Shown: positions 20,528-28,686 of the stretch, piece by piece
Layout of the letters: each line of letters starts with the position of its first letter
Numbering within the stretch: position 1 is the first letter of the stretch
Source: Acinetobacter sp. MB5
GTDB taxonomy: Bacteria; Pseudomonadota; Gammaproteobacteria; Pseudomonadales; Moraxellaceae
NCBI RefSeq assembly: GCF_003261585.1
Contig: NZ_POVU01000009.1
Span: 1 to 64,000 of the forward strand
DNA length: 64,000 nucleotides
Direction: 5' to 3'
Position numbers and translations under genes: made by a program
The notes under the pieces: model-generated
Seen by the model: only the letters and a program-made list of their open reading frames with translations
What the model was told of the DNA's origin: nothing
Databases searched by the model: none

Positions 20528-20749
20528 TTAACGCGCACGGTAAGTGATGCGACCTTTGGTCAAATCATATGGAGTCATTTCAACTTTGACATGGTCACCC
20601 GTTAAAATACGGATGTAATGCTTACGCATTTTACCTGAAATATGAGCAATCACTTCATGACCGTTTTCTAAACGAACACGGAACATGGTATTAGGAAGCG
20701 TTTCGGTGACAACGCCTTCGAACTCAATCAGTTCCTCTTTATTGGCCAT
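20528..20749 (-). CDS. infA: Translation initiation factor IF-1
   Basis: 73-aa S1/OB-fold protein that binds the 30S A site during initiation and strengthens IF-2 and IF-3 action. It is full length and highly conserved: [20 protein letters not shown] at the start and [20 protein letters not shown] near the end. It is transcribed alone from a clear promoter and stops just before a bidirectional terminator. Confidence 0.98.
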   Translation of the reverse strand: MANKEELIEFEGVVTETLPNTMFRVRLENGHEVIAHISGKMRKHYIRILTGDHVKVEMTPYDLTKGRITYRAR

Positions 20750-20782
20750 AGCCTACCTAAAAGAATAAATAACAAGGCGCAA

Positions 20783-20811
20783 ATTATAGACAAAATTAAG
20801 CAATAAAACAA
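20783..20811 (-). promoter_or_regulatory. Predicted infA promoter
   Basis: On the minus strand a perfect -10 TATAAT (20783-20788) lies 17 bp from -35 TTGTTT (20806-20811), giving a transcript start about 25-30 nt before the infA ATG. Confidence 0.7.
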
Positions 20812-20855
20812 TATAAAGGCAAATAAAGCGTGATGAAAAGCAGCAAAAGTGAACC

Positions 20856-20975
20856 ATGCGTCTAAACTTTTTCAGTAAAAACCAAGAGCATCAGGTTGTC
20901 AGTTTGGTCAATCCTCAGTACTCTGAAAAATGGCGATGCATAGATAAAAATAAGGTGGAAATGTGGGACAGTTAA
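20856..20975 (+). CDS. Possible short ORF overlapping the AraC-family gene start
   Basis: A 39-codon frame from ATG 20856 (MRLNFFSKNQEHQVVSLVN...) ends at TAA 20973-20975, overlapping the first 13 bases of the regulator gene in another frame. Its composition is protein-like but the upstream sequence AAAAGTGAACC is a weak ribosome-binding site. It could be a translationally coupled leader, or chance. I know no homologue. Confidence 0.25.
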   Translation: MRLNFFSKNQEHQVVSLVNPQYSEKWRCIDKNKVEMWDS

Positions 20976-21973
20976 CGGATGCTTCTGTCGTATTGAGACT
21001 CGGTTATCAAGCATTGCGTCGGGCAGGATTGTCAACCGAGCAGATTCTCGCCAAGGCAGGCGTAGAAATCAACCAACTTGAAACGAATCAACGTACTCCT
21101 GTGAGTGCGCAAAATGCTTTCTGGCTTGCAGCAGAGCAGATTAGCCATGATCCTGATATAGGGCTGCACTTAGGTGAGCATTTGCCTTTATATCGTGGTC
21201 AGGTCATTGAACATCTGTTTATGAGTAGTGAGAACTTCGGTGAGGGATTACGCCGAGCATTGGCCTATCAACGTCTGATTAGTGATGCTTTTCAGGCTCA
21301 GCTTGTTTGTGAAGATGGGCAGTGTTATTTGACCAATGGAACGCAAGCGCACCCCAATCGATTATTGAACCGTCATTTTTCAGAATGTGCCATGTCAGGC
21401 GTTTTACGGTTTTTTAAGTTTTTAACAGAAGGGCAGTTTCAGCCGCTTTTTATTGATTTTGATTTTCATGAAGGAGCAGCATCTGAAGAATATTTTCGTG
21501 TTTATGAATGTCCAGTAAGTTTAGGGCAAAAAGAAACACGATTGTATTTTGATCCTGCCATTTTAAAACATCCCCTTTGGCAGGCAGACCCTGATCTTTT
21601 ACAATTGCATGAGCAACTTGCCAATGAAAAACTACAGGAATTGGCCCGTTATGACTTGGTGGCTGAGGTTCGCCGCGTGATTGGGGCGACGTTGGAACGG
21701 GGTGATACAACTTTAGAAAGTGTGGCAGCACAATTACAGATTACACCGCGTCGCCTGCGCACTTTATTGAGCGATGCGGAAACCAGTTTTCAGCAAATAT
21801 TGTCAGGCTATCGTTGTCGATTGGCAAAAAAATTATTGGCCAATACTCATGAGAGTATTGAAAAAATTGTGTACCTGACTGGCTTTGCCGAGCCAAGTAC
21901 CTTTTATCGGGCATTTAAACGCTGGGCCAATGAAACACCGATTGAGTACCGCAAACGAAAACAGAGTGACTAA
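20963..21973 (+). CDS. AraC-family regulator, OruR/ArgR-like architecture
   Basis: 336-aa regulator. An N-terminal domain of the arabinose-binding-like type found in OruR and related regulators covers about residues 1-230 (LGYQALRRAGLSTEQILAKAGV, DPDIGLHLGEHLPLY). An AraC helix-turn-helix pair covers 235-336, with SVAAQLQITPRRLRTLLSD and the second helix ending YLTGFAEPSTFYRAFKRW. The start is GTG 20963 with AAGGTGG upstream; an ATG two bases earlier is out of frame. Inducer and target are unknown. Its stop is 6 bp from the convergent truA stop. Confidence 0.85.
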   Translation: MGQLTDASVVLRLGYQALRRAGLSTEQILAKAGVEINQLETNQRTPVSAQNAFWLAAEQISHDPDIGLHLGEHLPLYRGQVIEHLFMSSENFGEGLRRALAYQRLISDAFQAQLVCEDGQCYLTNGTQAHPNRLLNRHFSECAMSGVLRFFKFLTEGQFQPLFIDFDFHEGAASEEYFRVYECPVSLGQKETRLYFDPAILKHPLWQADPDLLQLHEQLANEKLQELARYDLVAEVRRVIGATLERGDTTLESVAAQLQITPRRLRTLLSDAETSFQQILSGYRCRLAKKLLANTHESIEKIVYLTGFAEPSTFYRAFKRWANETPIEYRKRKQSD

Positions 21974-21979
21974 GTCAAG

Positions 21980-22798
21980 TCACTCTGGCCAGTTAAGCCA
22001 TTGAGGCCCCAACGCAACTTTGGGTAAATCAAATTGCTCTGGATAATAGGCTTGAATAAAATACAAACCATCCGCAGGGGCAGTCACGCCTGCTGCTTTG
22101 CGGTCTTCTGCGGCAAACATCACATCAATATGCTCAATCGGATATTGCTCCTGACCAATTTCCAGTAAACAGCCCATGATGTTGCGCACCATGTGATGCA
22201 AGAAGCCATCTGCCTGAATGTCTAAAATCAGAAATGGTCCATGCTGAGTAAGGCGGCAATGTTTCACATGGCGGACAGGTTGGTTGGATTGGCAAGCTGC
22301 TGCACGAAAAGTTTCGAAGTTATGTGTCCCTTCAAACTTTTGTGCAGCTTCCATCATTTTTTCAATATTGAGGGTCTGATGAATATGCGTGACTTGTTTG
22401 TGTAGCAAAGCAGGGCGATGAGCTGCGTTATATACGACATAGCGATAGCGTCGAGCAGTAGCTTTAAAACGTGCATGGAAATCAGAGTCTATCCGCTTGA
22501 TCCACTGAATCGAGATATCTTTCGGAAGTTGACTATTGGTTCCCATAATCCAGCCGCGTTCAGAACGATCAGCCGGGCTGTCAAAGTGTGCCACCATGTT
22601 GGTTGCATGAACGCCTGCATCTGTCCGTCCTGCGCCATGTAAAATAACAGGATGATTGGCAACTTTGCTGAGCACTCGTTCTAAGGTTTCTTGAACGCTC
22701 GCAACACCTGCTTGCTGGGTTTGCCAACCACGATAGGCTGTACCACAAAACTCAATCCCAATCGCATAGCGTTGCGCTGTCATTTCTATTTCACTCAT
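21980..22798 (-). CDS. truA: tRNA pseudouridine(38-40) synthase TruA
   Basis: Makes pseudouridine at positions 38-40 of the tRNA anticodon arm. It is 272 aa; the catalytic Asp is in GAGRTDAGVHA near residue 57, and FLHHMVRNIMG near 205 is the typical late motif. Its start overlaps the end of the upstream asparaginase gene by 8 bp, so translation is probably coupled. In pseudomonads truA follows fimV; here the asparaginase gene is inserted between them. Confidence 0.96.
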   Translation of the reverse strand: MSEIEMTAQRYAIGIEFCGTAYRGWQTQQAGVASVQETLERVLSKVANHPVILHGAGRTDAGVHATNMVAHFDSPADRSERGWIMGTNSQLPKDISIQWIKRIDSDFHARFKATARRYRYVVYNAAHRPALLHKQVTHIHQTLNIEKMMEAAQKFEGTHNFETFRAAACQSNQPVRHVKHCRLTQHGPFLILDIQADGFLHHMVRNIMGCLLEIGQEQYPIEHIDVMFAAEDRKAAGVTAPADGLYFIQAYYPEQFDLPKVALGPQWLNWPE

Positions 22799-23753
22799 GC
22801 CAGTGTTTCAACCAATCACTTGCTTGATCGTACTGTAAGTAGAGTGCCAACAATTTGGCATACAAATCTGCATGACCTAAACAGTCAGACACTGCAATAT
22901 TGGCTTCTTTGACCCATGCACTGACAGCATAGCGCTGATCAATGCCGCCCGCAGTCACTTGCGTATTCAATACAGGTAAACAGTTCTTTTGTTTAAGCTG
23001 CTGGAAGATCTCAATAATTGCAGGATTGGTGACCAAATTACCTGTCCCGAAACCCTGTAAAATCAGGAAGTCAGGTGCATGGTTTAATACATGTGCCAAA
23101 TTCTGCTCGAGTTGATTTAAGCTGATTGGCTGCATCATCCAGTTTAAAATATTGAGGTTCTGTGCACGTTCAAGCACGGCTTCAGTCACGATTGTTGCCT
23201 GAGCTTGCTGTGCAATGGCTTGAGTAGCGGCAATGCCTTTAAATGCATCTAATTCAGTCGTATGGGCTTTAAGTGCAGTACGTCCATGAAAGAGTTGATG
23301 ATGAAACGCTAAATAAACACCTGATTCAACAGTTAAAATATGCTCAAGGGCAAACCATAAGTTATCATGAGCATCGGTTTCTTCTCGAATGGTCGTACCA
23401 TCAACAGTCAATAATGGGAACTGGCTGCCTGTAATAATCAGGTGACATGATTTTGCCAAAATTCGTGCAAGGACTGCACTGGCATAGCTGAGCGTATCTG
23501 TGCCATGAATGACGACAAAATGCTGAAAACCTTGGCTTTGTAATTGTTGAATAAACTGTGCCAGTTTGAGCCAGTCGACCGCTGTATAGGCACTACTGTC
23601 TTTAATCACAGGTGCAGCAAAACATTCGATGCTCAAGTGATCTGGCAAATAACTGTGTAGACGAGGGAGAAACTCATGTTCTGGCATTGGGCTAAGGGGT
23701 TCACCTACACAGCCAAATGTCCCACCCATATAAATTAAAGCAATTTTAGACAT
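22791..23753 (-). CDS. Asparaginase-family amidohydrolase, type I-like
   Basis: 320-aa cytosolic enzyme expected to hydrolyse L-asparagine to aspartate and ammonia. The first catalytic-loop motif is YMGGTFGC, with Phe-Gly-Cys in place of the common Ile-x-Met. The second is HGTDTLSYAS near residue 90, carrying the Thr-Asp of the second catalytic triad, with the Lys supplied further on. No signal peptide is present, unlike periplasmic type II enzymes. It overlaps truA by 8 bp and starts 10 bp after a strong terminator, so it may depend on read-through or on a promoter inside that terminator region. Confidence 0.82.
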   Translation of the reverse strand: MSKIALIYMGGTFGCVGEPLSPMPEHEFLPRLHSYLPDHLSIECFAAPVIKDSSAYTAVDWLKLAQFIQQLQSQGFQHFVVIHGTDTLSYASAVLARILAKSCHLIITGSQFPLLTVDGTTIREETDAHDNLWFALEHILTVESGVYLAFHHQLFHGRTALKAHTTELDAFKGIAATQAIAQQAQATIVTEAVLERAQNLNILNWMMQPISLNQLEQNLAHVLNHAPDFLILQGFGTGNLVTNPAIIEIFQQLKQKNCLPVLNTQVTAGGIDQRYAVSAWVKEANIAVSDCLGHADLYAKLLALYLQYDQASDWLKHWHE

Positions 23754-23762
23754 GGTAAAAAT

Positions 23763-23788
23763 AAAAAAGCAGCCGAATTCGACTGCTT
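23763..23788 (-). terminator. Rho-independent terminator after the fimV C-terminal gene
   Basis: On the minus strand AAGCAGTCG-AATT-CGGCTGCTT (one T-G wobble) is followed by TTTT and a T-rich stretch, about 18 bp after the stop of the FimV C-terminal gene and just before the asparaginase ATG. Confidence 0.85.
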
Positions 23789-23806
23789 ATGGTAGAACGA
23801 ACTGCT

Positions 23807-25375
23807 TTAAGATGCTATTTGATTTAATAAATATTTAGCGCGATCTAATTCATCAGGATTATATTGGAGTTGTGTATCTTCCAATAATGCACGTGCTGAA
23901 CTAAATGCACCTAAACGAATGTATTGTTCAGCGAGTGATAAATTAAGCTGGGTATCATTAAGTTCAGCTAACTCTGGAAACTTTTGAATAATATAATCAG
24001 TTGCTAATGGCTGGGCATTTACAATTGGCTCAATAATTTCAACTGATGTTGGTTCTTCAACAGGCTCTAATAAGTCAAAATTTGCAGTAGCAGGTGTTTC
24101 TGTTTCAAATGCAAGCGTAGGTGCAAGTGTTTCGACTACTGGTGGTATTTCAACTTTTGGTTGAGTGTCTAAATCTAAACGATCAAAGTTAAAAGAAAGA
24201 TCAGTAACTTCTTCATTTGCTGGTTCAGATTCAGATTTTACTTCAGCATCTACTTTTTCAAAATTAAATGCCAGTTCAGCCGTAGGAGCTGGTTCTATAA
24301 CTGGCTCAGGTTGTTTTTCTTGAGCGGGAACTGACTCTTCCAGATCAAATTTAAACTCTAGAGCTGATGGAGCTTCTTCAGTTTCTACCTTCTGGATTTT
24401 AAGGGCTTCAGCTTCTGTCTTTTTAATGACTTCACTGTGTGTATGAGCAATTGCATCATGATGCTCTTTTTTGGCAACTTCAGGAATGGCATCTTCTTTT
24501 TTGCCAAAATCTAAGCTCTTGGTGAAGTGTTCTGGGCCTCGAGTTTCTATCGCGCGAGGCTCAACAGACAAGTGCACATGTTCAGTAGGTTTTGCTTCTT
24601 CTTCAGTTGGACTAAAAGTATCAAAATTGAAGTCTAGCGGCTTATGTTCTTCTGCTTTTGGTGCTGGAGCTATCTCAACTTCTTCTTTTGGACTATGAAG
24701 TTCTTCTTGAAGTTGATCAAAATATAAGCTGTTTGTTGCTTGTGGCGTAGCTTCAGTTTTATTTAGATCAGCTTTAAGTAAATCAAAGTCAGGCGATGAC
24801 TTTTTATTCGTTGCTGTTTGAGCACCTTCAGACGTTGGAACCTTATTTGCTTGTTGTGTAGGCTCATCATCTGGAAGCTGAACAGGTGTATATTGAACCG
24901 AATCAATTTTTGCAGGTTCTTTCTTTTCTGCAAGTTTTTGTTCAACTTGATTAATGACATCAAACAGATTTAATGCACGAAGGTGTGATAGTAATTGTTT
25001 GATTGAGAACTGATCATTTTGATCAATATGAATTTGTAGTAATAATAAATATAAGTCATGTTGTTCATGATCGGCATTGAGTGCTTGATTAATTAATGCT
25101 TCAGCATTATTAAAGTTTCTCTCACGAATCAGACTTTCAATTTGACTACGTAATGCAGGGTCAAGTTCTTTTGGTTTTGCTTCCGCTACAATCGTACCCT
25201 GAGCATCTTTTGCTTCCTCAGTTGCTGCTGAGTTCGAACGAGCCTTTACTTTCTTTTTTGGGTCAGCTTTTCTTTTTGACCGATTAGAATCAGTGTCTTG
25301 TTGCCCCGAACCTCGTTTCTTGAGCACAATCGCTACAACGAGTACTAAAACAAATGGAATGATGTATAACAACAT
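23807..25375 (-). CDS. FimV C-terminal half as a separate membrane-anchored protein
   Basis: 522 aa. Residues 1-18 are one hydrophobic segment (LLYIIPFVLVLVVAIVL) followed by a basic stop-transfer stretch, then a long acidic Glu/Pro/Ala-rich cytoplasmic region. A TPR-like part (LIRERNFNNAEALINQALN) lies near residue 90. The conserved FimV C-terminal domain is LNLSLAEQYIRLGAFSSARALLED, near the end. In Pseudomonas these parts follow the periplasmic LysM part in one polypeptide. Here the preceding gene carries the periplasmic part and stops 46 bp earlier. AAGGAT before ATG 25375 is a genuine start signal, so this looks like a functional split rather than a frameshift. FimV/HubP proteins are polar landmarks for type IV pili and twitching. 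Confidence 0.82.
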   Translation of the reverse strand: MLLYIIPFVLVLVVAIVLKKRGSGQQDTDSNRSKRKADPKKKVKARSNSAATEEAKDAQGTIVAEAKPKELDPALRSQIESLIRERNFNNAEALINQALNADHEQHDLYLLLLQIHIDQNDQFSIKQLLSHLRALNLFDVINQVEQKLAEKKEPAKIDSVQYTPVQLPDDEPTQQANKVPTSEGAQTATNKKSSPDFDLLKADLNKTEATPQATNSLYFDQLQEELHSPKEEVEIAPAPKAEEHKPLDFNFDTFSPTEEEAKPTEHVHLSVEPRAIETRGPEHFTKSLDFGKKEDAIPEVAKKEHHDAIAHTHSEVIKKTEAEALKIQKVETEEAPSALEFKFDLEESVPAQEKQPEPVIEPAPTAELAFNFEKVDAEVKSESEPANEEVTDLSFNFDRLDLDTQPKVEIPPVVETLAPTLAFETETPATANFDLLEPVEEPTSVEIIEPIVNAQPLATDYIIQKFPELAELNDTQLNLSLAEQYIRLGAFSSARALLEDTQLQYNPDELDRAKYLLNQIAS

Positions 25376-25421
25376 TTTTTTATCCTTGCATTGGCAGCAA
25401 TGAGTTCAAGCTAAATAGTTC

Positions 25422-26807
25422 TCAGTGATGACTTGGCTTTTTGACTTTTTGTTGCTGTTGCAACTGTTGCTGCAACTGCGCAAGTCGAGCATTTAATAGT
25501 TGAATTTGATGGTCTTTTTTCTGCAAGGCCAAATCCAATTGAACTACATTCTTTTGTAATGTAACGGTTTTTTCCCGAATTGTCATAACTTTTGATGATA
25601 ATTCAGGTGAGGTCTTAGCCATATGTCGCCCATTTTCATCCATTTTACCAGAAGAAGTATTGGCATTTTCAGTGACTAAGGTCATTTCAGCCTGATTTAA
25701 CCGATATTTGGTTGAATATTTATTTCCGGCTTTTGAGTTCATGCTCTTGGTCGGAGTATTTGGGTGAGCATGTGGAGGTGCTACATCATTTGCTCCTAAA
25801 TTGAGCGTTGCTCCAGCTTTTAAACGATTGATATTTCCACCAATAAATGCATGTTCATTTAACGCTTTAATATGATTCATAACAGCACCAATCGGTTGAT
25901 GAGTCTGTTCAGAAATACGCGCTGCAATTCGCCATAGAGAGTCTTGGTGCTGAACGACATAGTTTGTATGTTTTGTTGTTTCTGCTTGTGGCGTAATCTT
26001 GGCTTTTGGTGCTGTTGCATCAATAGGTTTGGGCACATTTTCTTTAAGTGCTTGCTGATGTGGACTGGTTTGTGGATTGTTTGTTGAAATTGCGGCTGGT
26101 TGTTGTGTTGCTTGAACCACATTTTGTGCTTTTCTAGCGATTGGTGTAGGTGTAGTGGCTGGTGCAGATTTCACGACCACAGAAGCTGAATTCGAAGGAT
26201 TTGGCGTTACTGGGTTCAAGTGCGGTGGTGCTGAAACACTAATTGCTAATTGCTCAACAGGCGTAGGGGTACTGACCATTGGTGCTGTTTGAGTATATAA
26301 CTTGCTTTCAGGCAAATTCAGAGCAATATCTTTTTCACTGACAATCTGTTTCGGAATAAGAGCATGCTCTTGGGTCGACATAGCCACAAGATTATTTCGA
26401 GCCATTTGTGTTTTTGGCGAGTCTCCAGTCAAACTTTTCTGAATTTGTTGCAGATGAGCGCCATCACCATCTTGAACTTTTAAAACAAGATTGATGTTTT
26501 TATTGTTGATCGGCTGTGATGAAGTAATGACAATGACACCACTACTTTTTCCAGTGCGACGAATGAAGAAGTTGAGACCGTTTAAGTCTTGCTGGCTGGC
26601 TCCCATTCGAATCAAGTCATCGGTATCAGCTAAACCAGCTTGAATTGTAGAGTTATCACTGGCATTGGCATACGGAATTTCTACATATAACAATTGCCCC
26701 TGAGTTGATTCAACTTGGGCAGCGTTAAAAGTTAAAGCATAGCCGCTTTGTGCAGCAAAACATAAAATCAGTGCTGAAGCGAGTTTGTTGTATGCAGTCA
26801 TTTTCAT
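25422..26807 (-). CDS. fimV: FimV N-terminal half: exported LysM protein
   Basis: 461 aa. A signal peptide (LASALILCFAAQSGYA) is followed by the FimV N-terminal domain (LTFNAAQVESTQGQLLYVEI, ending with a VILKVQDG-like segment), a Pro/Thr/Gln-rich linker, and a LysM peptidoglycan-binding domain (YVVQHQDSLWRIAARISEQT) near residues 275-330. A Gln-rich coiled coil ends the protein (KDHQIQLLNARLAQLQQQLQQ trimmed here to its heptad core LLNARLAQLQQQL). There is no membrane segment after the coiled coil; that is supplied by the next gene. ATG 26807 is used; ATG 26801 is equally possible. It lies between asd and truA, the same neighbourhood as Pseudomonas fimV. Confidence 0.82.
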   Translation of the reverse strand: MKMTAYNKLASALILCFAAQSGYALTFNAAQVESTQGQLLYVEIPYANASDNSTIQAGLADTDDLIRMGASQQDLNGLNFFIRRTGKSSGVIVITSSQPINNKNINLVLKVQDGDGAHLQQIQKSLTGDSPKTQMARNNLVAMSTQEHALIPKQIVSEKDIALNLPESKLYTQTAPMVSTPTPVEQLAISVSAPPHLNPVTPNPSNSASVVVKSAPATTPTPIARKAQNVVQATQQPAAISTNNPQTSPHQQALKENVPKPIDATAPKAKITPQAETTKHTNYVVQHQDSLWRIAARISEQTHQPIGAVMNHIKALNEHAFIGGNINRLKAGATLNLGANDVAPPHAHPNTPTKSMNSKAGNKYSTKYRLNQAEMTLVTENANTSSGKMDENGRHMAKTSPELSSKVMTIREKTVTLQKNVVQLDLALQKKDHQIQLLNARLAQLQQQLQQQQKVKKPSHH

Positions 26808-26882
26808 CCACAAAATGGAATTGTTGATTGTTTTGTCTATAATGTAGCGGTATGTAATTGAATTGTAAATTTCTACAATGTT

Positions 26883-26912
26883 AAAAAGCCGATCTTTTCA
26901 GATCGGCTTTTT
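26883..26912 (-). terminator. Rho-independent terminator of asd
   Basis: A 13-bp perfect stem AAAAAGCCGATCT/AGATCGGCTTTTT with a 4-nt loop lies 17 bp after the asd stop, followed by Ts on the minus strand. It separates asd from fimV, which therefore needs its own promoter in 26808-26882; TTACAA and CATTAT 18 bp apart on the minus strand are weak candidates. Confidence 0.93.
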
Positions 26913-26928
26913 AGTTTGACGCTAAAAA

Positions 26929-28047
26929 TTAGGCATTTTTATAGTCAATCAAGATACGCAGCATACGACGTAGTGGCTCAGCCGCGCCCCAAAGCAGTTG
27001 GTCACCTACTGTAAACGCACCTAGATATTCTTTACCCATGTTGAGTTTACGTAGACGGCCGACAGGAACACTCAAAGTACCTGTTACCGCAACAGGTGTG
27101 AGGTCAGTCATTGATGCTTCACGTGTATTTGGAACAACTTTTGCCCATTGGTTAGATTGACGAATCATACCTTCGATTTCATCAAGCGGAGCATCTTTTT
27201 TCAATTTCAATGTCAATGCTTGAGAGTGACAACGCATCGCACCAATACGAACACAGTGGCCATCAATCGGAACGATTTGCTGGTTACCCAAGATCTTGTT
27301 GGTTTCAACCTGACCTTTCCATTCTTCTTTTGATTGACCGCTTTCAAGTTGCTTGTCAATGTAAGGAATCAGTGAGCCAGCCAAAGGTACGCCAAAGTTT
27401 GCAGAAGGGAAGCCTTCGCCACGTTGTAATTCGGCAATTTTAGAGTCAATGTCCAAAATGGCAGATTTAGGATCATCCAACAAATCTTTAGTATTGTTGT
27501 ATAAATAACCCATACCTGTGATCAGTTCACGCATATTTTGTGCGCCTGCGCCTGATGCAGCCTGATAGGTCATTGAAGTTGCCCATTCCACCAAATTATT
27601 TTGGAAGAGACCGCCTAAGCCCATCAACATCAATGAAACGGTGCAGTTACCGCCCACGAAAGTTTTAGTGCCTTTGACTAGACCTTCTTTAATGACATTC
27701 ATATTCACTGGGTCAAGCACGATGATTGCTTCATCGTCCATACGCAGTGTCGATGCAGCATCGATCCAGTAACCGTTCCAGCCTTCTGCTTTAATTTTTG
27801 GGAAAATCTCAGAAGTATAGTCACCACCTTGGCAGGTAATAATGACATCCATTTGCTTCAGACTCTTAATGTCTGATGCATCCATAAGTGCTGGGGCAGT
27901 CTTACCACCAAAAGCAGGGGCTTCACCACCTGCATTACTGGTAGAAAAATAGAATGGCTCAAAATGTGCAAAGTCATTCTCTTCAACCATACGTTGCATA
28001 AGGACAGAACCAACCATCCCACGCCAACCGACCAGACCTACTTTCAT
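26929..28047 (-). CDS. asd: Aspartate-semialdehyde dehydrogenase
   Basis: Reduces aspartyl phosphate to aspartate semialdehyde with NADPH, the branch point to lysine/diaminopimelate, threonine and methionine. It is 372 aa. It begins [15 protein letters not shown] (nucleotide-binding loop), the catalytic Cys is in [10 protein letters not shown] near residue 135, and [11 protein letters not shown] and [16 protein letters not shown] (catalytic His) follow. ATG 28047 is chosen over longer alternatives: it gives the family start and has GAGG about 9 bases upstream. Confidence 0.96.
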   Translation of the reverse strand: MKVGLVGWRGMVGSVLMQRMVEENDFAHFEPFYFSTSNAGGEAPAFGGKTAPALMDASDIKSLKQMDVIITCQGGDYTSEIFPKIKAEGWNGYWIDAASTLRMDDEAIIVLDPVNMNVIKEGLVKGTKTFVGGNCTVSLMLMGLGGLFQNNLVEWATSMTYQAASGAGAQNMRELITGMGYLYNNTKDLLDDPKSAILDIDSKIAELQRGEGFPSANFGVPLAGSLIPYIDKQLESGQSKEEWKGQVETNKILGNQQIVPIDGHCVRIGAMRCHSQALTLKLKKDAPLDEIEGMIRQSNQWAKVVPNTREASMTDLTPVAVTGTLSVPVGRLRKLNMGKEYLGAFTVGDQLLWGAAEPLRRMLRILIDYKNA

Positions 28048-28090
28048 GTCATTGTGCCTCGGTATTGTGATAAAAAAATAAAGGGTATTG

Positions 28091-28118
28091 AGTGTACCAA
28101 AAGTGTCCTCAACTGCAA
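28091..28118 (-). promoter_or_regulatory. Predicted asd promoter
   Basis: On the minus strand -35 TTGCAG (28113-28118) and -10 TACACT (28091-28096) are 16 bp apart, about 44 bp upstream of the asd ATG. Confidence 0.45.
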
Positions 28119-28427
28119 GCGCTACATAAGTCAAACAAGCAGTTTTTTGAGTGAAATAACTTGTTTATGATACATACAAAACTGATAAAGCTAGTTTTGG
28201 GTACTTATACCATAAAAATTAAAAACATAGCGCAAATTTACAGGGCTTTTTTCAAGATATTGTTTTTACTGGAGTGTTGGCTTTTTAAGCAAAAATAATG
28301 ATGAAATATTGAGCAATTTTGGTGTGTTTTGAGTTGACTAGACGGTAAAAAAATTGAATACGCTAATTTAAAAATTTTATTGTTCAAACAGTAAGTTAAT
28401 GGAGAAGCGTAATATGTGCTTGTTTTA
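28119..28427. other. A/T-rich intergenic stretch without visible genes
   Basis: Between the asd promoter and the small-RNA control region there is no coding frame of note and no terminator. I see only A/T-rich sequence, some of which may carry further binding sites. Confidence 0.5.
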
Positions 28428-28500
28428 TGTAAGCATAAACGTACAGAAAACTAGGCTGATGACGGCTATACGCTTTTGAGAATTCCTTTTAATCTATATT
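28428..28500 (+). promoter_or_regulatory. GacA-type upstream activating site and -10 box of a candidate small RNA
   Basis: TGTAAG-N6-CGTACA at 28428-28445 matches 11 of the 12 fixed bases of the GacA box described for Pseudomonas rsmX/Y/Z promoters (TGTAAG-N6-CTTACA). A -10 box TATATT lies at 28495-28500 with no good -35, as expected for an activator-dependent promoter. The box centre is about 70 bp before the predicted start near 28507, close to the spacing recalled for the Pseudomonas rsm promoters. Confidence 0.7.
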
Positions 28501-28506
28501 CATCGG

Positions 28507-28674
28507 CACAAGGAAGAATGGGAATGGAGCATCCCGTATGGAAGAGGTGCTGATTGGATAACATCAATGGCATGATGGCAACATGGATAGGCGACAATAC
28601 AAATAAAAATAAGAAAATCTGGAAACACAACCTCAATTGACCCGAGTAAGGTAGGATGCCTGACTCGGGTTTTT
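28507..28674 (+). ncRNA. Candidate Rsm/Csr-type small RNA that sequesters CsrA
   Basis: Predicted transcript of about 168 nt between a GacA-like promoter and an intrinsic terminator, in a gap where neither neighbouring gene runs in this direction. It contains eight GGA motifs (28512, 28521, 28526, 28540, 28556, 28585, 28621 and 28654), against two to three expected by chance. The first, CAAGGAAG, fits the CsrA consensus CANGGANG. Hairpin 28518-28537 shows GGA in its loop (ATGGAGCA); GGCAC/GTGC pairing around it places two more GGAs in an internal loop. TGAT/ATCA at 28551-28566 exposes another, and the terminator loop holds the last. CsrB/RsmZ-type RNAs bind CsrA through such loops and release its mRNA targets. 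Function is inferred from pattern; I cannot check Rfam. Confidence 0.65.
28640..28674 (+). terminator. Intrinsic terminator of the candidate small RNA
   Basis: ACCCGAGT pairs with ACTCGGGT around a 15-nt loop that contains AGGA, followed by TTTT and a T-rich stretch on the plus strand. On the minus strand no T-run follows, so it does not belong to the convergent glycosyltransferase gene. Confidence 0.9.
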
Positions 28675-28686
28675 AATTTTCAGTCT

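Noticed and set aside
25376..25421. FimV split as a simple frameshift or sequencing error
   Set aside because: The first frame ends in its own Gln/Lys-rich tail, the second has AAGGAT before its ATG and a distinct membrane-anchor start; an error cannot be fully excluded without reads.
28507..28674. 6S RNA, SRP RNA, tmRNA or RNase P RNA at the small-RNA locus
   Set aside because: The conserved cores I know for these RNAs are absent; the GGA-rich hairpins and GacA box fit the Rsm type instead.
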